Shown: positions 11,480-23,558 of the stretch, piece by piece
Layout: every line of letters starts with the position of its first letter
Numbering within the stretch: the first letter of the stretch is position 1
Source of the DNA: Orychophragmus violaceus
Lineage: Eukaryota > Streptophyta > Magnoliopsida > Brassicales > Brassicaceae
Assembly: GCA_030180135.1 (NCBI GenBank)
Contig: CM058239.1
Span: 40,647,789-40,711,788 of the forward strand
Length of the DNA: 64,000 bases
Direction: 5' to 3'
Translations under genes and position numbers: made by a program
The notes under the pieces: model-generated
What the model was told of the DNA's origin: nothing
What the model saw: only the letters and a program-made list of their open reading frames with translations
Database searches by the model: none

Positions 11480-12092
11480 GCCGATCTCGAATTTGAACTT
11501 AAAGGGGCTTTGATCTGATTTCTTTTATTGCAATGATGTTGTGCTCTTGCTAAGACCATTAACGAGCTCGGGCACTGGTTCATTCTCGGTGGAGACAAGT
11601 TCAGTCTGGTGACCATGATAGTGTGACCTGGTAACAGCTTCAAGTCACGCTAGTGATTGATTCTCAAAATCTTCTATAGTGCGACTTCGTTCGAAAGAGT
11701 ATGCGGGAGATGACTTCGCACAAACCAATGAATCCAAGCCAAATTTATGAACGTCGGAAAGTCAGAGGAACATAGACGCCAAATATATGTGTTTCCTGGT
11801 TAAAACTTCCTGTTTCAGAAGCATCATAAAATAAGAAAGGTTAAATCATATTTGATTTAACGTAGGAGCATCGTGTAATTGATACAAATGAGAAGGCAGT
11901 ATATAGATATGTTGACAAACTGCTGACAAAAGAAATTCTTTGTGGTGCAGTGATTGGTTCTTTAAACAACTATTTTCTCTTTTATAGGAAGCCTTAAGCT
12001 ACACCGAGATAATTAATTCATAATGACGAATCTATATATAAGGTCTTAAGACATGTGCCTAAGTAATAAACGATACGTGATGACACAAGGAC

Positions 12093-12098
<6 letters not shown>
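11480..12098 (-). other. LARD internal DNA between the two nested insertions
   Basis: No ORF above background and no recognised motif. It is bounded on the left by the GAGCT duplication and on the right by the poly-T start of a reversed retroposon. Confidence 0.4.
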
Positions 12099-12125
<27 letters not shown>

Positions 12126-12890
12126 CTGGGGGATTGCATTCAGAATAAGACAGGCCACATTTGAAATTACAGACGGCCCATTAGGCCCAAATCGAAAACG
12201 ACAAAATAGTCAGCAAAACACGTGGCCCACGAAGCGCAAGCGGAGGATACACGCGTCAATTGCCTAGAAGCACCGACATCCAGTCCGACGAAACTCCAAG
12301 AAATCATCGCCGGAAGCACACAACCCAAGTCGCCGATTCGTCGCCTGAAAGCCCTCTGTCGATCTGCAGACGCCGTAAAAGATACTGAAGCCTCAATCCC
12401 ATCGGAACCCGCAACGTCTTGGAAGCTCCCACGCTGGACAGATCGATGATCTGGCCATACCTACCGAAGAGCTCAACCGGTGAGCCGACAGTAACAGAGA
12501 GATATTACTCCATAAACCGATGAGGCGCGATGAAGACCTGTACAAGAGAACTTCAGCAGAAAGAACGCCGGACGAGAGAAGATCGAAACCTGCAAAGACA
12601 TCGGAAAACGAGGAGGACGATATGTCCGGAGAGTTGGTAGCCGCCTTCATTTCCGAAAGACAATCCAGCAGAAGACTGGAAACAGAGTCTCCGGCACAAG
12701 GCTAAAGGAGAAACAACCGGAGCAAAACCAATGGAGCAAAATATCGACAACCTAACGAGGACAAAAGCATAGAATATCAACATGGAACCAAAAGTAACCC
12801 GACCGCCGGCAAAGCCGACGGCCGGAAACGAGACCCCGATGAAGCGCAAGTAGAGAGAAGGCGGAGAGTTTTCTCGCTCTTAAAGCGAAA
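12099..12890 (-). mobile_element. Poly(A) retroposon, non-coding, minus
   Basis: A run of about 27 T on plus (12099-12125) is the poly(A) tail of a minus-strand insertion of about 0.8 kb, GC-richer than the surrounding LARD. Its minus-strand text ends with GGCCTAATGGGCC and TGTAATTTCAAATG just before the tail. Short overlapping ORFs exist on both strands but none is long or familiar. It could be a 5'-truncated LINE or a Sadhu-type non-coding retroposon. The 5' end is placed only by base composition, and I found no clean target duplication. Confidence 0.5.
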
Positions 12891-14029
12891 ATTTGAAAGG
12901 AAAACTTTATTTTATGACTAAATTTATTTTAAACGAGGTGTTTGCACAAAGTGATCAAGTATGATGATAAGGCAAGCGTTAATTTTAATGTAAAAGTTAA
13001 ATACTTATCTTGAAAATTTGTGGCCGTAGTTTGTCGACGACGATGACCAAATACTAGTGTTCACTTGAGAATTGTATTGTTGCCGATCTCGGCGTCAGTG
13101 TGACGACGAGTTGATTTATTGTATCTGCCAATCTGATGTATCGGTCCCATTTTGTGTTAAATTTGGAGCCTACAAGATTGTTGACCTCAAATTTGTCTGG
13201 CTTTGTCGAGCTTGGTTGGATCTCTTGATGAAATCGTGATATGAACTATGCCCGTTACCGATAAACTGTGAAACCGTCATTAGTAAGCTTGAGGTCTGTA
13301 TTCCAGAATTCTTTGTCAAGAAAGAGATTGTAGACAAGCTGAATTCTCTGATTTAGTCGTCGTCGAACTTCAGATTTTCAGGTCTATTAGGTTGCCGTGA
13401 TGTCTTCCCGGGTTGTTAACGTGAGGCTAGATTAGATCTGCGTCCAGGTAGATCTTGACTTAAGTGTGATTTGCGAGTTATTATACTCGGCTTTAACGTT
13501 AGTGATCTGATATGCCGAGCTGGACACATGGGTGCATAAGATTATCTTTGCCAGATACTTTTCTTTTTGATGGAGAAGCGAATTGGTGATAGCTAGGAGG
13601 GACGGAGACATCGTCGGCTTGGTCTGAAAATGAAACAAATCTCGGATTCGTTCAAAAATAAAATCCGTTTAGATTGTGTTCATGAAGCATAACAACAATC
13701 TTAGACCAAGGTGTTTAATCATGAAAAACGAACATCAAATTGAAAGCATAATTAAGGTCATGAAAGTTTTCGACAATCTATTTACGATGCCGATCGTAAA
13801 AAAGTTGGAAGTAATTATTTCTCATAGTTATGTAGTATGTATAGTAGCGATTGTTTTTTTTTTTTAAATACTAAACAAACCGAACAACTTTTTTATTATG
13901 AGACTAGAGAATATAGATAGTGATACTTATCTCGATGATTTTTTTTTTGCACCCATCTTTCCCGATAGTTAGCGTTAAGCGATGTCTTAGTCGTCGTCAA
14001 GCTTAATGTATGAAAGATCTTTGAAGAAA
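12891..14029 (-). other. LARD internal DNA, primer-proximal part
   Basis: A 1.1 kb stretch where gag should lie, with no gag similarity and no ORF of substance. The absence is why the element is called non-coding. Confidence 0.45.
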
Positions 14030-14048
14030 TCCCCACAGTCGACGCCAA
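14030..14048 (-). promoter_or_regulatory. Primer-side junction of the LARD
   Basis: On minus, the sequence just inside the 5' LTR reads TTGGCGTCGACTGTGGGGA. It is close to the TGGCGCC...CTGTGGGGA junctions of the two coding Tat elements at 23489 and 56027, which links all three. Confidence 0.65.
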
Positions 14049-14049
14049 T

Positions 14050-14767
14050 TGTGGAATCTCAATTCTGCATATCCGAAGATAGCAAGAATTTTAGGGTTTT
14101 TAATTAGGGATTCTTCAAAGTCTTTTAATCTAGCTCGGCAGAGATGATGAAATTAGGGCTAAATTGGCGTCCCGGTGAATCAGAATAAGGGGAATTAGGT
14201 TTTATAACTGAACCTTGTAAAAAAGCTGCTTACGTACCCTTTAGAAAGGGATCAAGCCATTCATAGTTCTTTTTAGGAGTTTGAATGACGAGATGGTGAG
14301 AGGATTAAGTCGACTCTCGGAGTTGTATGTATTTTCTGTGTATATTCGATCCTCTTTAGCCTGAATACCCTCATTCTCTTATATAGAGGTTTATGTCGGC
14401 TTTCGGAGTTTTGAATATATTTTTATCTCTTTCGATCTCCTTTAGCCTGAATATCCTCATTCTCTTATATAGAGTTTTAGACCGACTTTCAGAGTTCTCT
14501 GTATCTTATGATATGTTTTTCTGATGATTTAGCATGAATGCCCTCATTCTCTTATATAGAGTTTTAGGCCGGCATAAAAGTCATATTTCTTAAAAAGAAA
14601 TATATTTTCCTGAGAAGAAAATAGATATTTTCCTTTTGTGATTATCTTCGAAGATTGCCATTTATCTTCATCGACATCGTAATTATCCATAATAAATACT
14701 TTTTATTTCAGGACGATCTTATTATATGAATGAGCCATTTGTAGAGGTGCTAAAACCGACTCCAACA
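14050..14767 (-). repeat. 5' LTR of the LARD
   Basis: 718 bp, aligned with 4206-4864 along its whole length apart from about 60 bp missing from the other copy. Read on minus it starts TGTTGGAGTCGG and ends GATTCCACA, and it is followed inward by the primer-side motif. Confidence 0.85.
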
Positions 14768-14772
14768 TAATT

Positions 14773-15636
14773 TACAGAAAAGTAACATTTTGAAATCCCC
14801 TTTGCCTGGATTTTTTTTTTTTTTTTTTTACTGTATTAGTATTCTGGGAAGTCAATTGAGTAAATTCTTGTCTCTTTCCTCTCTAATGGCTATAAGCCTA
14901 TAACTACCCGTGTCTGTTTTCTTCGTCATGATTCTACTATCTCGATTTAATAATTCGTTTATTTCCGATATTTAATTACTACCAACATTAATCATTAATG
15001 GCCACGGAAAGAAAAATATAAATAATAACCTACCCCACCTGAAAGCCCAACATTAAGTCTCTATCTAAAATAATTTCACCAATCAGAAACTGCCACGTCA
15101 CGTCTCTTCTGTCCAGCCTGTCGCTTTCCTTTTTCTTCTCCTCCATTGCCCAACTGTTTACACACGTGTCATAGTTTTCCTTCCCCGCTCTCCCTCTTGT
15201 TCCCCGTACTTCCCGGAGACGACGCCGGAGGAATTCGCACGGAACTTTGCTTCCACTTCACGTGGCCGCTCTACGAAGCGCTTTACTTTTCTTCTCTCTC
15301 TAGTATAGTTCCTTTGCCTTCGTAACCACCAATCGAACGAGAGGAGGTGAAATTTGTTCGTGGTCGAGAGCGATTTCCGGGGGAAAGAGAAAAGAACTAA
15401 GCAGCTTCTTCGCTGATCCATCGTTGGACCGAGACTTTTGTTTGTTTTTTTTCTTCTCAAGGTTTGATCCGTCTTTTTTGCTCTTAATTTCTTACTGGTT
15501 CTAATTTTCTTTTCCCTTTGTTGTTTTTTTTTTTCTGGGGAAAAAATAGAATCGGAATTGTTTGAATTAGGGGTTTCGATTTCGGTGTGTGTATAGGTTT
15601 CGAGGTGTAGAGATTGATTGTCGATCTAGCTAAGCA
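14773..15636 (+). promoter_or_regulatory. Upstream and 5' untranslated region of VAP21
   Basis: The stretch begins with the flank of the LARD insertion and a T-rich run (about 14812-14830). From about 15100 it becomes CT-rich, typical of a plant 5' leader. An exon-like GT donor (GGTTTGATCC, about 15461) and an AG close to 15600 would allow a leader intron ending before the ATG, but this is inference. The retrotransposon now sits about 0.87 kb upstream of the start codon and may replace distal promoter elements. Confidence 0.4.
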
Positions 15637-17473
15637 ATGTCTGGCGTTGGCGAGAACCAGCTTATCTCCATTCAACCTGATGAACTCAAATTTCTCTGTA
15701 AGAATTCTACTCATCGCTATACGTATAGAAGATCGTGCATGCATGATCATATTTGGCTGATTTGCGATCTGATGACTCTTATCGTCTGGGTTGCTCTTAT
15801 AAATGTGAAATAGATGAGATTGGGTTCTCTTAAACTTGCCATCTTTTGTTAAGAATTCTAAATTGTGAATCATTGATTTCCTCTTGTTACACCATCACCA
15901 TGTTTTCTCAAGCTCTTTGAGCTTATGGTCTTACCTTTGAAAACGTTAACTGTGCAATGAAGAATACATTTTGGGAGTTGATACTATTTAGCCTTGAAGA
16001 AAATTGTTATCTGCTTTCCAAAATTTGATTCTATGGGATGCTCATGAGAATACTGATATTGCATCAGTCGAACTCGAGAAGCAAAGCTACTGTGATCTTA
16101 AAGTTGCCAATAAAACGGAGAACTATGTTGCTTTCAAGGTAATTCTGCAACCAAAATCCACCAATTTCATATACTTTCTTCGTGATGACGTTATTAGGAA
16201 TGTTTCTTTGCCGAAAGTAACTTCTTCTTCACCTAATCAGGTGAAAACAACATCACCAAAAAAGTATTTTGTAAGACCCAACACTGGTGTCATCCAGCCA
16301 TGGGACTCCTGCATCATTAGAGGTATAGTGATTCTTCATAACTCGTTCAGTCATTGGCAGTTTTGAAACTTAAACATGGAAGTAATTAAGATCTTCTAAA
16401 CTCTAGTGACTCTACAAGCGCAAAGGGAGTATCCTCCAGATATGCAGTGCAAAGACAAGTTTCTCCTTCAAAGTACCATTGTACCTCCACACACTGATGT
16501 GGATGAACTTCCACAAGACACAGTAAGCACAACTTAAACGTTATTTATTCAGAATCATGATTACATTTCTGGGAAACAAAATTGTTGCTAAATTTGCCAT
16601 GCCTGTGTGTATAGTTTACCAAGGACAGTGGGAAAACATTAACAGAGTGTAAGCTCAAGGTATCTTACATCTCTCCATCTACAACCCAAAGATCCTCTGA
16701 ATCTGGAGCAACCAATGGCGATGGAAATGGCTCTGAAACCATCTCTGTGAGTAACAACCACATCCACCTGATATAATTCAATCTGCATGTAGTATTGACT
16801 TACTGCAAATTCTAAGTGCATCATCCAGATTTGAGATTATTATTTTGATCATAGCAAAAGCTTTATAGTAGGATATTCTCTATGTGATAACAATATACAT
16901 TGGACCTCTTACACAGACGGGCACTTCATTAGTACACTTCATTAGTAGTCCCCTTGTGATAGTAGTATTAATCCAAACTTTCATTTCTATCCAGACAGAC
17001 ACCATTTATTTATTGTTTTTTTGTCTTCATTATTACTATACCTCTTTCTTCATACGGTGAACATATGTACCTCAGAGAATCTCATAACTCACCACATCAT
17101 AGTGTAAGAGAGATTCAGTACATCCCTTGTTTTAATTCCCACTCTTAACTTCTTTACCATCAATATGTATGGTCAGACTATACAGCGGCTGAAGGAAGAA
17201 CGAGATGCAGCAGTTAAGCAAACACAAAAGCTGCAACATGAATTGGTACGCCTCCATACACTTTTTCCTTGGTATTGACTAATCAATGCGACTGCTTAGT
17301 TACAAAGGATGTCACCAAACATGTTTTAAATGACATTGCAGGAGATAGTGAAGAGACGAAGAAACCAGAGGAACAGCGAAAATGGGTTATCCTTAAAGTT
17401 GGCAGCTATGGTTGGACTCATCGGACTCATCATCGGTTTCATCCTAAAACTCACCTTAGCTTCTCCCACATAA
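15637..17473 (+). CDS. PVA21: VAP33/VAP27-type ER membrane protein (VAP 2-1-like), intact
   Basis: Seven coding exons: 15637-15697, 16068-16138, 16241-16322, 16407-16522, 16615-16746, 17177-17245 and 17342-17473. All introns are GT-AG and the frame is continuous for 220 residues, the length I recall for Arabidopsis VAP 2-1. Residues 1-130 form the MSP (major sperm protein) domain, with ISIQPDELKF, NKTENYVAFKVKTTSPKKY and VRPNTGVIQP. A coiled coil follows (RLKEERDAAVKQTQKLQHEL), then an Arg-rich patch and a C-terminal membrane anchor (AAMVGLIGLIIGFILKLTLA). VAPs are tail-anchored ER proteins that bind FFAT-type partners at contact sites with the plasma membrane and the cytoskeleton. The ATG is the first in the exon and gives the family's MxGVGENQ start. 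It is the only intact host gene in the window; nothing unusual in it. Confidence 0.95.
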
Positions 17474-17876
17474 CAACTATTAGCTTCTCTGCATGATTTA
17501 CCATCTCAACATAGGTAACCGCAGAATCAAAACGGGGTCAAACATTTTGGGGGTATTCTACTCTGTTAACTCAGATGAATTTCTCTCTCTCTATCCCTCT
17601 CAGTATTTCTCTCTATGATCTGTTCTACTTTGTTTTGTCCATCAAAAATTTGCTTTCTTTGTCAGTTATATTGGATGTACATTTTGGACCCAGCAGACTC
17701 TTTGGTGATTCGATTTTACTCTTTCAGTTATAGTGGAAAGGGTTTGCCTAATCCTGAACCTGCTCAAAACGATGTCCAATCCACCTCTATTTTTTACTCC
17801 AAATGCTATTTTAGAAGAGAATTCACTCCAACCCACCTCAATTTCTTCCTCTAAAATAGAGTTTGCTATTTTTTTT

Positions 17877-17918
<42 letters not shown>

Positions 17919-18065
17919 TGATCTCTATTTCTTTCTCTATAATAGATATGAACTTGTTGTCAAAAAAAAAAAAAAATAGATGTGAACTTTTTAATTTACA
18001 AATCAGTTTTTAACTTTGAAATATTTTTATTTATGATTAAAACAAATAAATATTAGTATTTCTAA
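17474..18065. other. VAP21 3' region with TA microsatellite
   Basis: The 3' untranslated and intergenic DNA is AT-rich. A (TA)n microsatellite runs from about 17879 to 17916 and a poly-A run lies near 17962. No gene was seen. Confidence 0.6.
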
Positions 18066-18074
18066 TAACTAATA

Positions 18075-18550
18075 GGGAAAAAACCTTAAAAATACCTGAC
18101 GTGAATTACATTTGCCAGAAAATATCCAAACTTTTAACGTTGCCTGAAAAATATTCAACGTTATTTTGGTTGCCTTTTAAATATCTCAACTTTCAAATTT
18201 CGTAATTTTCATCCCCAGCTTTAACCATGGTTAGTTCGTTAACGGTTTTTGAAATTCCGTGTCAAAATACCCAAAGTTTAACATTGTCTAGAAAATATCC
18301 AACGTTATTTTGGTTGCCTTTTAAATACTCCAATTTTCAAATTTTTGTTATTTTTACACCCAGTTTTAACCATGGTTAGGTTACTTTTTTTAACGGTGGT
18401 TAAAACCGGGGATGAAAATTACGAAATTTGAAAGCTAAGGTATTTAAAAGACAACCAAAATAACTTTGGGTATTTTCTAGGCAACGTTAAAAGTTTGGGT
18501 ATTTTTTTGACAAATGTAATTCACGTCAGGTATTTTTAAGTTATTTTCCC
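18075..18550. mobile_element. Mutator-type MITE with long terminal inverted repeats
   Basis: 476 bp between 9-bp direct repeats TAACTAATA (18066-18074 and 18551-18559). The ends begin GGGAAAA and are inverted copies of each other for over 100 bp, including CCTGACGTGAATTACATTTG at both ends. There is no coding capacity. A 9-bp TSD with long inverted repeats is typical of MULE-derived MITEs. Confidence 0.9.
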
Positions 18551-18559
18551 TAACTAATA

Positions 18560-19074
18560 ATATAAAAATTAACAAATTATAAATTATAAATAATATTATT
18601 TTATATTTAAAATAAATATTAAAAATCAAAATATATTTTGTTTGAGGAAAACTTATTTTGATCATTGTGAAAGAATATCCGATCCGACTTGGTACCGATC
18701 CGAATATCTGAAATACAATATAACCGATCAATACCATTTTTTCCATATCCGAAATATCCAAAATCCAAAATACACGACCCAAACCCGATCCGATACACGA
18801 ATATTCATATTTAGAAAAATACATTAATGTTAATGGATATACAAAATTAATATTTTTATTTTTTTATAAGATGTAATAATTTTTTATATAATACATATTT
18901 AATTTAAATAATATTATAATTTTATAAAATTTTGTGAAAATAAAATAAATAAGTTAAATTGCAACTTTTATAAATAAAAAGTATTATTAGTAAAATAAAA
19001 AAGAATATTAGAGAGAATATTATTTTTTAGAGGAAAATATAGATGACTACATTAGAGTTAAAACTCACATATAT
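18560..19074. other. AT-rich intergenic DNA before the assembly gap
   Basis: Extremely AT-rich. A patch at 18655-18800 repeats CCGATCCGA-like words. The ORFs in this patch are low-complexity and are not called. Confidence 0.4.
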
Positions 19075-19574
19075 NNNNNNNNNNNNNNNNNNNNNNNNNN
19101 NNNNNNNNNNNNNNNNNNNNNNNNNNNNNNNNNNNNNNNNNNNNNNNNNNNNNNNNNNNNNNNNNNNNNNNNNNNNNNNNNNNNNNNNNNNNNNNNNNNN
19201 NNNNNNNNNNNNNNNNNNNNNNNNNNNNNNNNNNNNNNNNNNNNNNNNNNNNNNNNNNNNNNNNNNNNNNNNNNNNNNNNNNNNNNNNNNNNNNNNNNNN
19301 NNNNNNNNNNNNNNNNNNNNNNNNNNNNNNNNNNNNNNNNNNNNNNNNNNNNNNNNNNNNNNNNNNNNNNNNNNNNNNNNNNNNNNNNNNNNNNNNNNNN
19401 NNNNNNNNNNNNNNNNNNNNNNNNNNNNNNNNNNNNNNNNNNNNNNNNNNNNNNNNNNNNNNNNNNNNNNNNNNNNNNNNNNNNNNNNNNNNNNNNNNNN
19501 NNNNNNNNNNNNNNNNNNNNNNNNNNNNNNNNNNNNNNNNNNNNNNNNNNNNNNNNNNNNNNNNNNNNNNNNNN
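19075..19574. other. Assembly gap of 500 N
   Basis: Exactly 500 consecutive N, a size often used for scaffold gaps of unknown length. It hides the rest of the 3' LTR and the left target duplication of the copia element. ORFs called across it are artefacts. Confidence 0.99.
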
Positions 19575-19613
19575 TGTCTTCTTTCTTGTGATTCAAGCAA
19601 ATTTGATCAAACT

Positions 19614-22206
19614 TCAACACTCCACCTTGAACAAATCTCAACCAATCAACAGACTGTGGATTCCATTTATCATGTGAATGCACTCCTAGACGTTCACCAT
19701 CTGGCATGGCTCAAGCCTTTTCATGTTCTTTTGACTTGACTAAATCCATTGCAGCATTGAACTTACTCATCGATACTACTTTTGTCAATATGTCAGCAAG
19801 ATTTATGCAGGTGTGAATCTTCAACACATAAACTTCACCATCCGCAATCATATCTCTAAGACTGCAATATGTTTGGTGCGTTCGTAGAACACATTGTTTT
19901 TCGATAAGCATATGTCACTTTGAGAACCGAACCATACCTTAACCGGTCCATGACTGATCCAAAAATTTTCTAGCAAACCTCGAAGATACATTGCTTCTTT
20001 AACCGCCTCTGTAAGGGATATAAACTCAGCTTCCGTAGTCGAAAATGCCACAAATTCTTGTAGACTAGCCTTCCAGCTGACCACATTTAATCATATAGTA
20101 AACATATATCTGGATATATATTTTCTTTCATCTAAGTCCGCAACAAAGTATGAATCACAAAACCCATGAGTCTGAAACTCTTTCTCTTGTGTATAGACCA
20201 ACTACATATTCTAAGAACTTTTCATATACCTCAACATCCAATTTACTGCTTCCCAATGGATTATTCTGGGACTGTTCATAAAATGACTAACAAGACCAAT
20301 AACATAAGAAAGGTTTAGTCTTGATCCCGCCATATCATACATTATGCTTCCTACTGCATACATGTAGGGTATTACTTATGTATCTTTGACTTCTTCATTT
20401 CTTCACTGATGCGATTTTATAATGAGCTCCAATGGGTGTTAAGGCACTCTTTGCATCACTCATCCTGAAGTTCTTCAAAACTTTCTTCACATATCCATGC
20501 CAAAAATCATACGAGAAACCTCTAAGTCTTTCATATCAAAGTTAGACTCTAAATGTCCTTTAAGTTAATAATGTTACTCATATTATTGGCTGAAATTAGC
20601 ATGTCGTCGACATACAAAAATATACACTCTTTCTCATCAACCTCTTTAGTGTAGACAAAAGCATCTCTTCCGCTCATGTTATAACCTTGCAGAATCATAA
20701 AATCCTTGAACCGCTTATTCCACTGTTGTGGTGGGGACTGCTAAAGCCCATATAAGGACTTCTTCAGGAGGAAAACTTGATATAGTCTTTCCATGTCTTC
20801 ATAGCCCTCATGTTGGCTCATATAAAAATCTTCTTCTAGATTTCCAAGGAGAAAAGCGGTTTTAACGTCCATCTGCTCCAATTCCAAATCAAGATTGACC
20901 ACCAATGACAGAAGAATGCGAATAGACACATGTGACCACAAGTGAAAACACTTAACTATAGTTTATTCCCTCCTTTTGGGAGAAGCCTCTGACAACAAGA
21001 CGCGCATTATACATGTCTAGTTCTTCTCCCATTATACCTGATTTGATTTCGTACAGCCACTCGCATATGCTATTTTTTTTTGTCTTTTGGTATTTCTACT
21101 AGAATCCAAGTCTTGTTCTTCATTAGAGAGTCCATTTCTTCATTTGATGCATCCTTTCACTTATCATTGTCCTTACATGCTTTGGTTTGTGAATAATCTT
21201 GTATCTCCTCCGAATTCATTATCTTAAATATTGTTAGAACAAAAGAAAATTCTGAGCAGTCATAATCATTCAGCCTTACTGGTGGGAAAATAATGCTTCT
21301 AGGTCGGTCGACTGCCAATTGATAATTTGTAAGCCATGATTCAGACTTTGAAACCTACTCTTCCTGGTTCTGATATGAGATAGTTTCCCCAACGAACTGG
21401 CTCTTGAGTAACTCCACCTTGCTTACTACTGGTTGACGTTCTACCTTGGGAGAATCTCTCTAATGGAATTTCAATGCTTCCTTTCAGATTTCCACTTGAC
21501 TTTGTATGAGCTCCACCTTCAGATGATTATGTTTCTTTTGCAAGATATTTGAACACACAATCTTCACAGAATTTTTACATTCCTACTGATGACACAGTTT
21601 TCATCATTAAGCAGCCACACTTTATAACCTTTGGTACCAGGTGGATAACTATGAGAAATCCATTAACAGCACTAGGCTTTAGCTTTCCCTGGTCAGTATA
21701 GACATAGGTTATTGATCCAAACTTCCTCATGTGATTGTAACTAGGCTGCTGAGGGTGACCGATTTATGGAGTACCCTGAAGTTGTTGCAGCTTCTGCCCA
21801 AACTCCTCTGCAAGACTTGATTCACTGAGAAGACATCGCCCTTTTTCATGATTGTGCGATTCATACGAGCCACACTATTATGATAGGGAATATAAGTACA
21901 TGTCTTGCACGTTTTTATACCATGTTTCTTGCAAAATTCAACAAACGCATGGTTACGAAATTCTAGTCCGTTACCGATTCTAAGACATTTAACCTTCCTA
22001 TCTAGTTGTTTCTCAACCATAATTTTCCGATAACAAATTGAGTAAATGTCTCATTCTTTGTCTTAAGAAACCAAAGCCATACTTTTCTAGAATGATCATC
22101 AATAATAGAAAGGAAATATAGGTTATCTGAAAGCGAAAAATGTTTGTTTGTATACCCCCAAATATCTGCATGAACATATTAAAAAAATGAGAAATATTAT
22201 GCTTAT
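19614..22206 (-). pseudogene. Copia pol: integrase, reverse transcriptase, RNaseH (decayed)
   Basis: The minus strand carries, in order, an integrase core (22206-21730), an RT fragment around 20941-20741 with MDVKTAFLLGNLEEDFYM and KKSLYGL, and an RNaseH end at 20084-19711 with SLQEFVAFSTTEAEFISLTEA. These are diagnostic copia pol motifs in the copia order (integrase before RT). Frames shift repeatedly and there are several stops. An AAGGTGGAG purine tract at about 19614-19622 abuts the 3' LTR. Confidence 0.85.
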
Positions 22207-23489
22207 TGTTGGGGTCAAAATCCCCCTCGACGAAAACAATAGCCGAAAGAATGAGAAAGCAATCGGATACAGACGTTTGTCCCATTTCTTATAAACAGAA
22301 CTTCTTACGATTAACGTTTTATATGGAGCACTTCGTATCAATGATGTTTCATATGGATAACTTTCTATACGAAATGAACAAAACCATTTAGCTGAACACC
22401 CGGCCAAATCAATCGGACGAACACATAACTCGATGAATCTGCGGATAGGCGTAAACACTCAAACAAGCTACCCGGAAACTCCAAAATAGACGAATCAACT
22501 CAGAAATACCGAGCTGACTGGCCAGCTCAGACCCAAGCTAAACGAGCTCGAAAATTTCAAGCTAAACCAGATCGGAAATTTCGAGCTAAACCAGCTTGGA
22601 CCCGAGCTAAACCAGCTCAGAATTTCCGAGCTGAACCAGCTTGGATTTTCTGAGCTAAAACAGCTCGGACCCGAGCTGAACCAGCTCTGAAATTCCAAGC
22701 TAAACCATCTCTGACCGAGCTAAACCAGCTCGGATCCGATCTGGACGAGCTCAAATTTTCCGAGTTCATTCCTTCTTGTATTTCGAGCACAACCCATTCC
22801 TTCGGAAGTTCCAAGCTGAACGTATTCCTTCGGAACTTCCGAGCTGAACGTACCCCTTAAACCTTCCAAATGGATACTCCGCTTATATCAAATGCTCGGA
22901 CATTTGCCGAAGAATTTCTCTCCGAACGCGCAACTAGCCGCAACCGATCTTCGAAACAACCACTTATACGTTCCTAGCCGTTAAACAGGGTTGCCGGGTA
23001 AAGTTATACGAAATATGATCTTGGGCCTAACCCGCAAGACTCGTATTTACGAGACTTCTACTCTCGAACGGACTCGGATCATCCCTTCTTGTCCCATTCG
23101 GCGGGAGGATAATCGTAAAAAATGGAAAGCTAAACTTAAAGCGGAAAAAGAGAAGATATCACCGAGTAGAAGAGAAAATTCTGAGCTAAAAAGGTAAATC
23201 CCAACAAAAATGGAAGATACGATAATAAGAAGATTTTAAGAAATCTTGCGAGCAAAGATCCTTGAAGCGGACTCGCCGCGACTATATAAGAAGGACTTCC
23301 TACGATTTAGGCATCTCGAACTTAGAACTTAGAACTTTTTAAGCCTTTTTGTCTTTTTACTTCGTTTCCGATTCAATCTATCAATAAAAATAACCTCCGC
23401 GTCTCTAGTTTGTGTGTTTACTCTTGAAATTTATGTTCCCTAAAAAGTTAGCTTTATAAATATAGATAGTGTGAATTTCGACTCTCACC
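22207..23489 (+). repeat. 5' LTR of Tat 1
   Basis: 1283 bp, starting TGTTGGGGTCAAAATCC and ending GACTCTCACC. At 22495-22790 it holds many short inverted words built on AGCTCGGAA...TTCCGAGCT, forming potential hairpins. The corresponding 3' LTR piece (30936-31546) has far fewer of them. Confidence 0.85.
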
Positions 23490-23558
23490 GTTTGGCGCCT
23501 TCTGTGGGGAATAGAAGTTTCTTACACTTAAAAACCATCAACTAGCGGATCCGAAGAT

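Larger units (their letters stand above)
4206..14767 (-). mobile_element. Non-coding Tat-like LTR retrotransposon (LARD), complete
   Basis: Two related LTRs bound a 10.6 kb unit flanked by the 5-bp duplication TAATT (4201-4205 and 14768-14772). Orientation is minus: the primer-side sequence TTGGCGTCGACTGTGGGGA lies inside the right LTR (14048-14030), and a purine tract lies beside the left LTR (read on minus, about 4865-4885). The TTGGCG...TGTGGGGA start resembles Tat/Ogre-group gypsy elements. After removing the nested insertions, about 3.5-4 kb of internal DNA remains with no gag or pol similarity, so this is a large retrotransposon derivative needing enzymes in trans. It split the ancestral L19-VAP21 gene pair. 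Confidence 0.88.

Noticed and set aside
12222..12849. Small ORFs of 60-98 residues in the 12.1-12.9 kb retroposon
   Set aside because: They overlap on both strands, have no recognisable domain and lie in a non-coding poly(A) insertion.
17733..17921. 62-residue ORF ending in Ile-Tyr repeats
   Set aside because: The end is the translated TA microsatellite and the rest is 3' flank of VAP21.
19027..19707. ORFs of 180-226 residues made mainly of X
   Set aside because: They are translations of the N gap.
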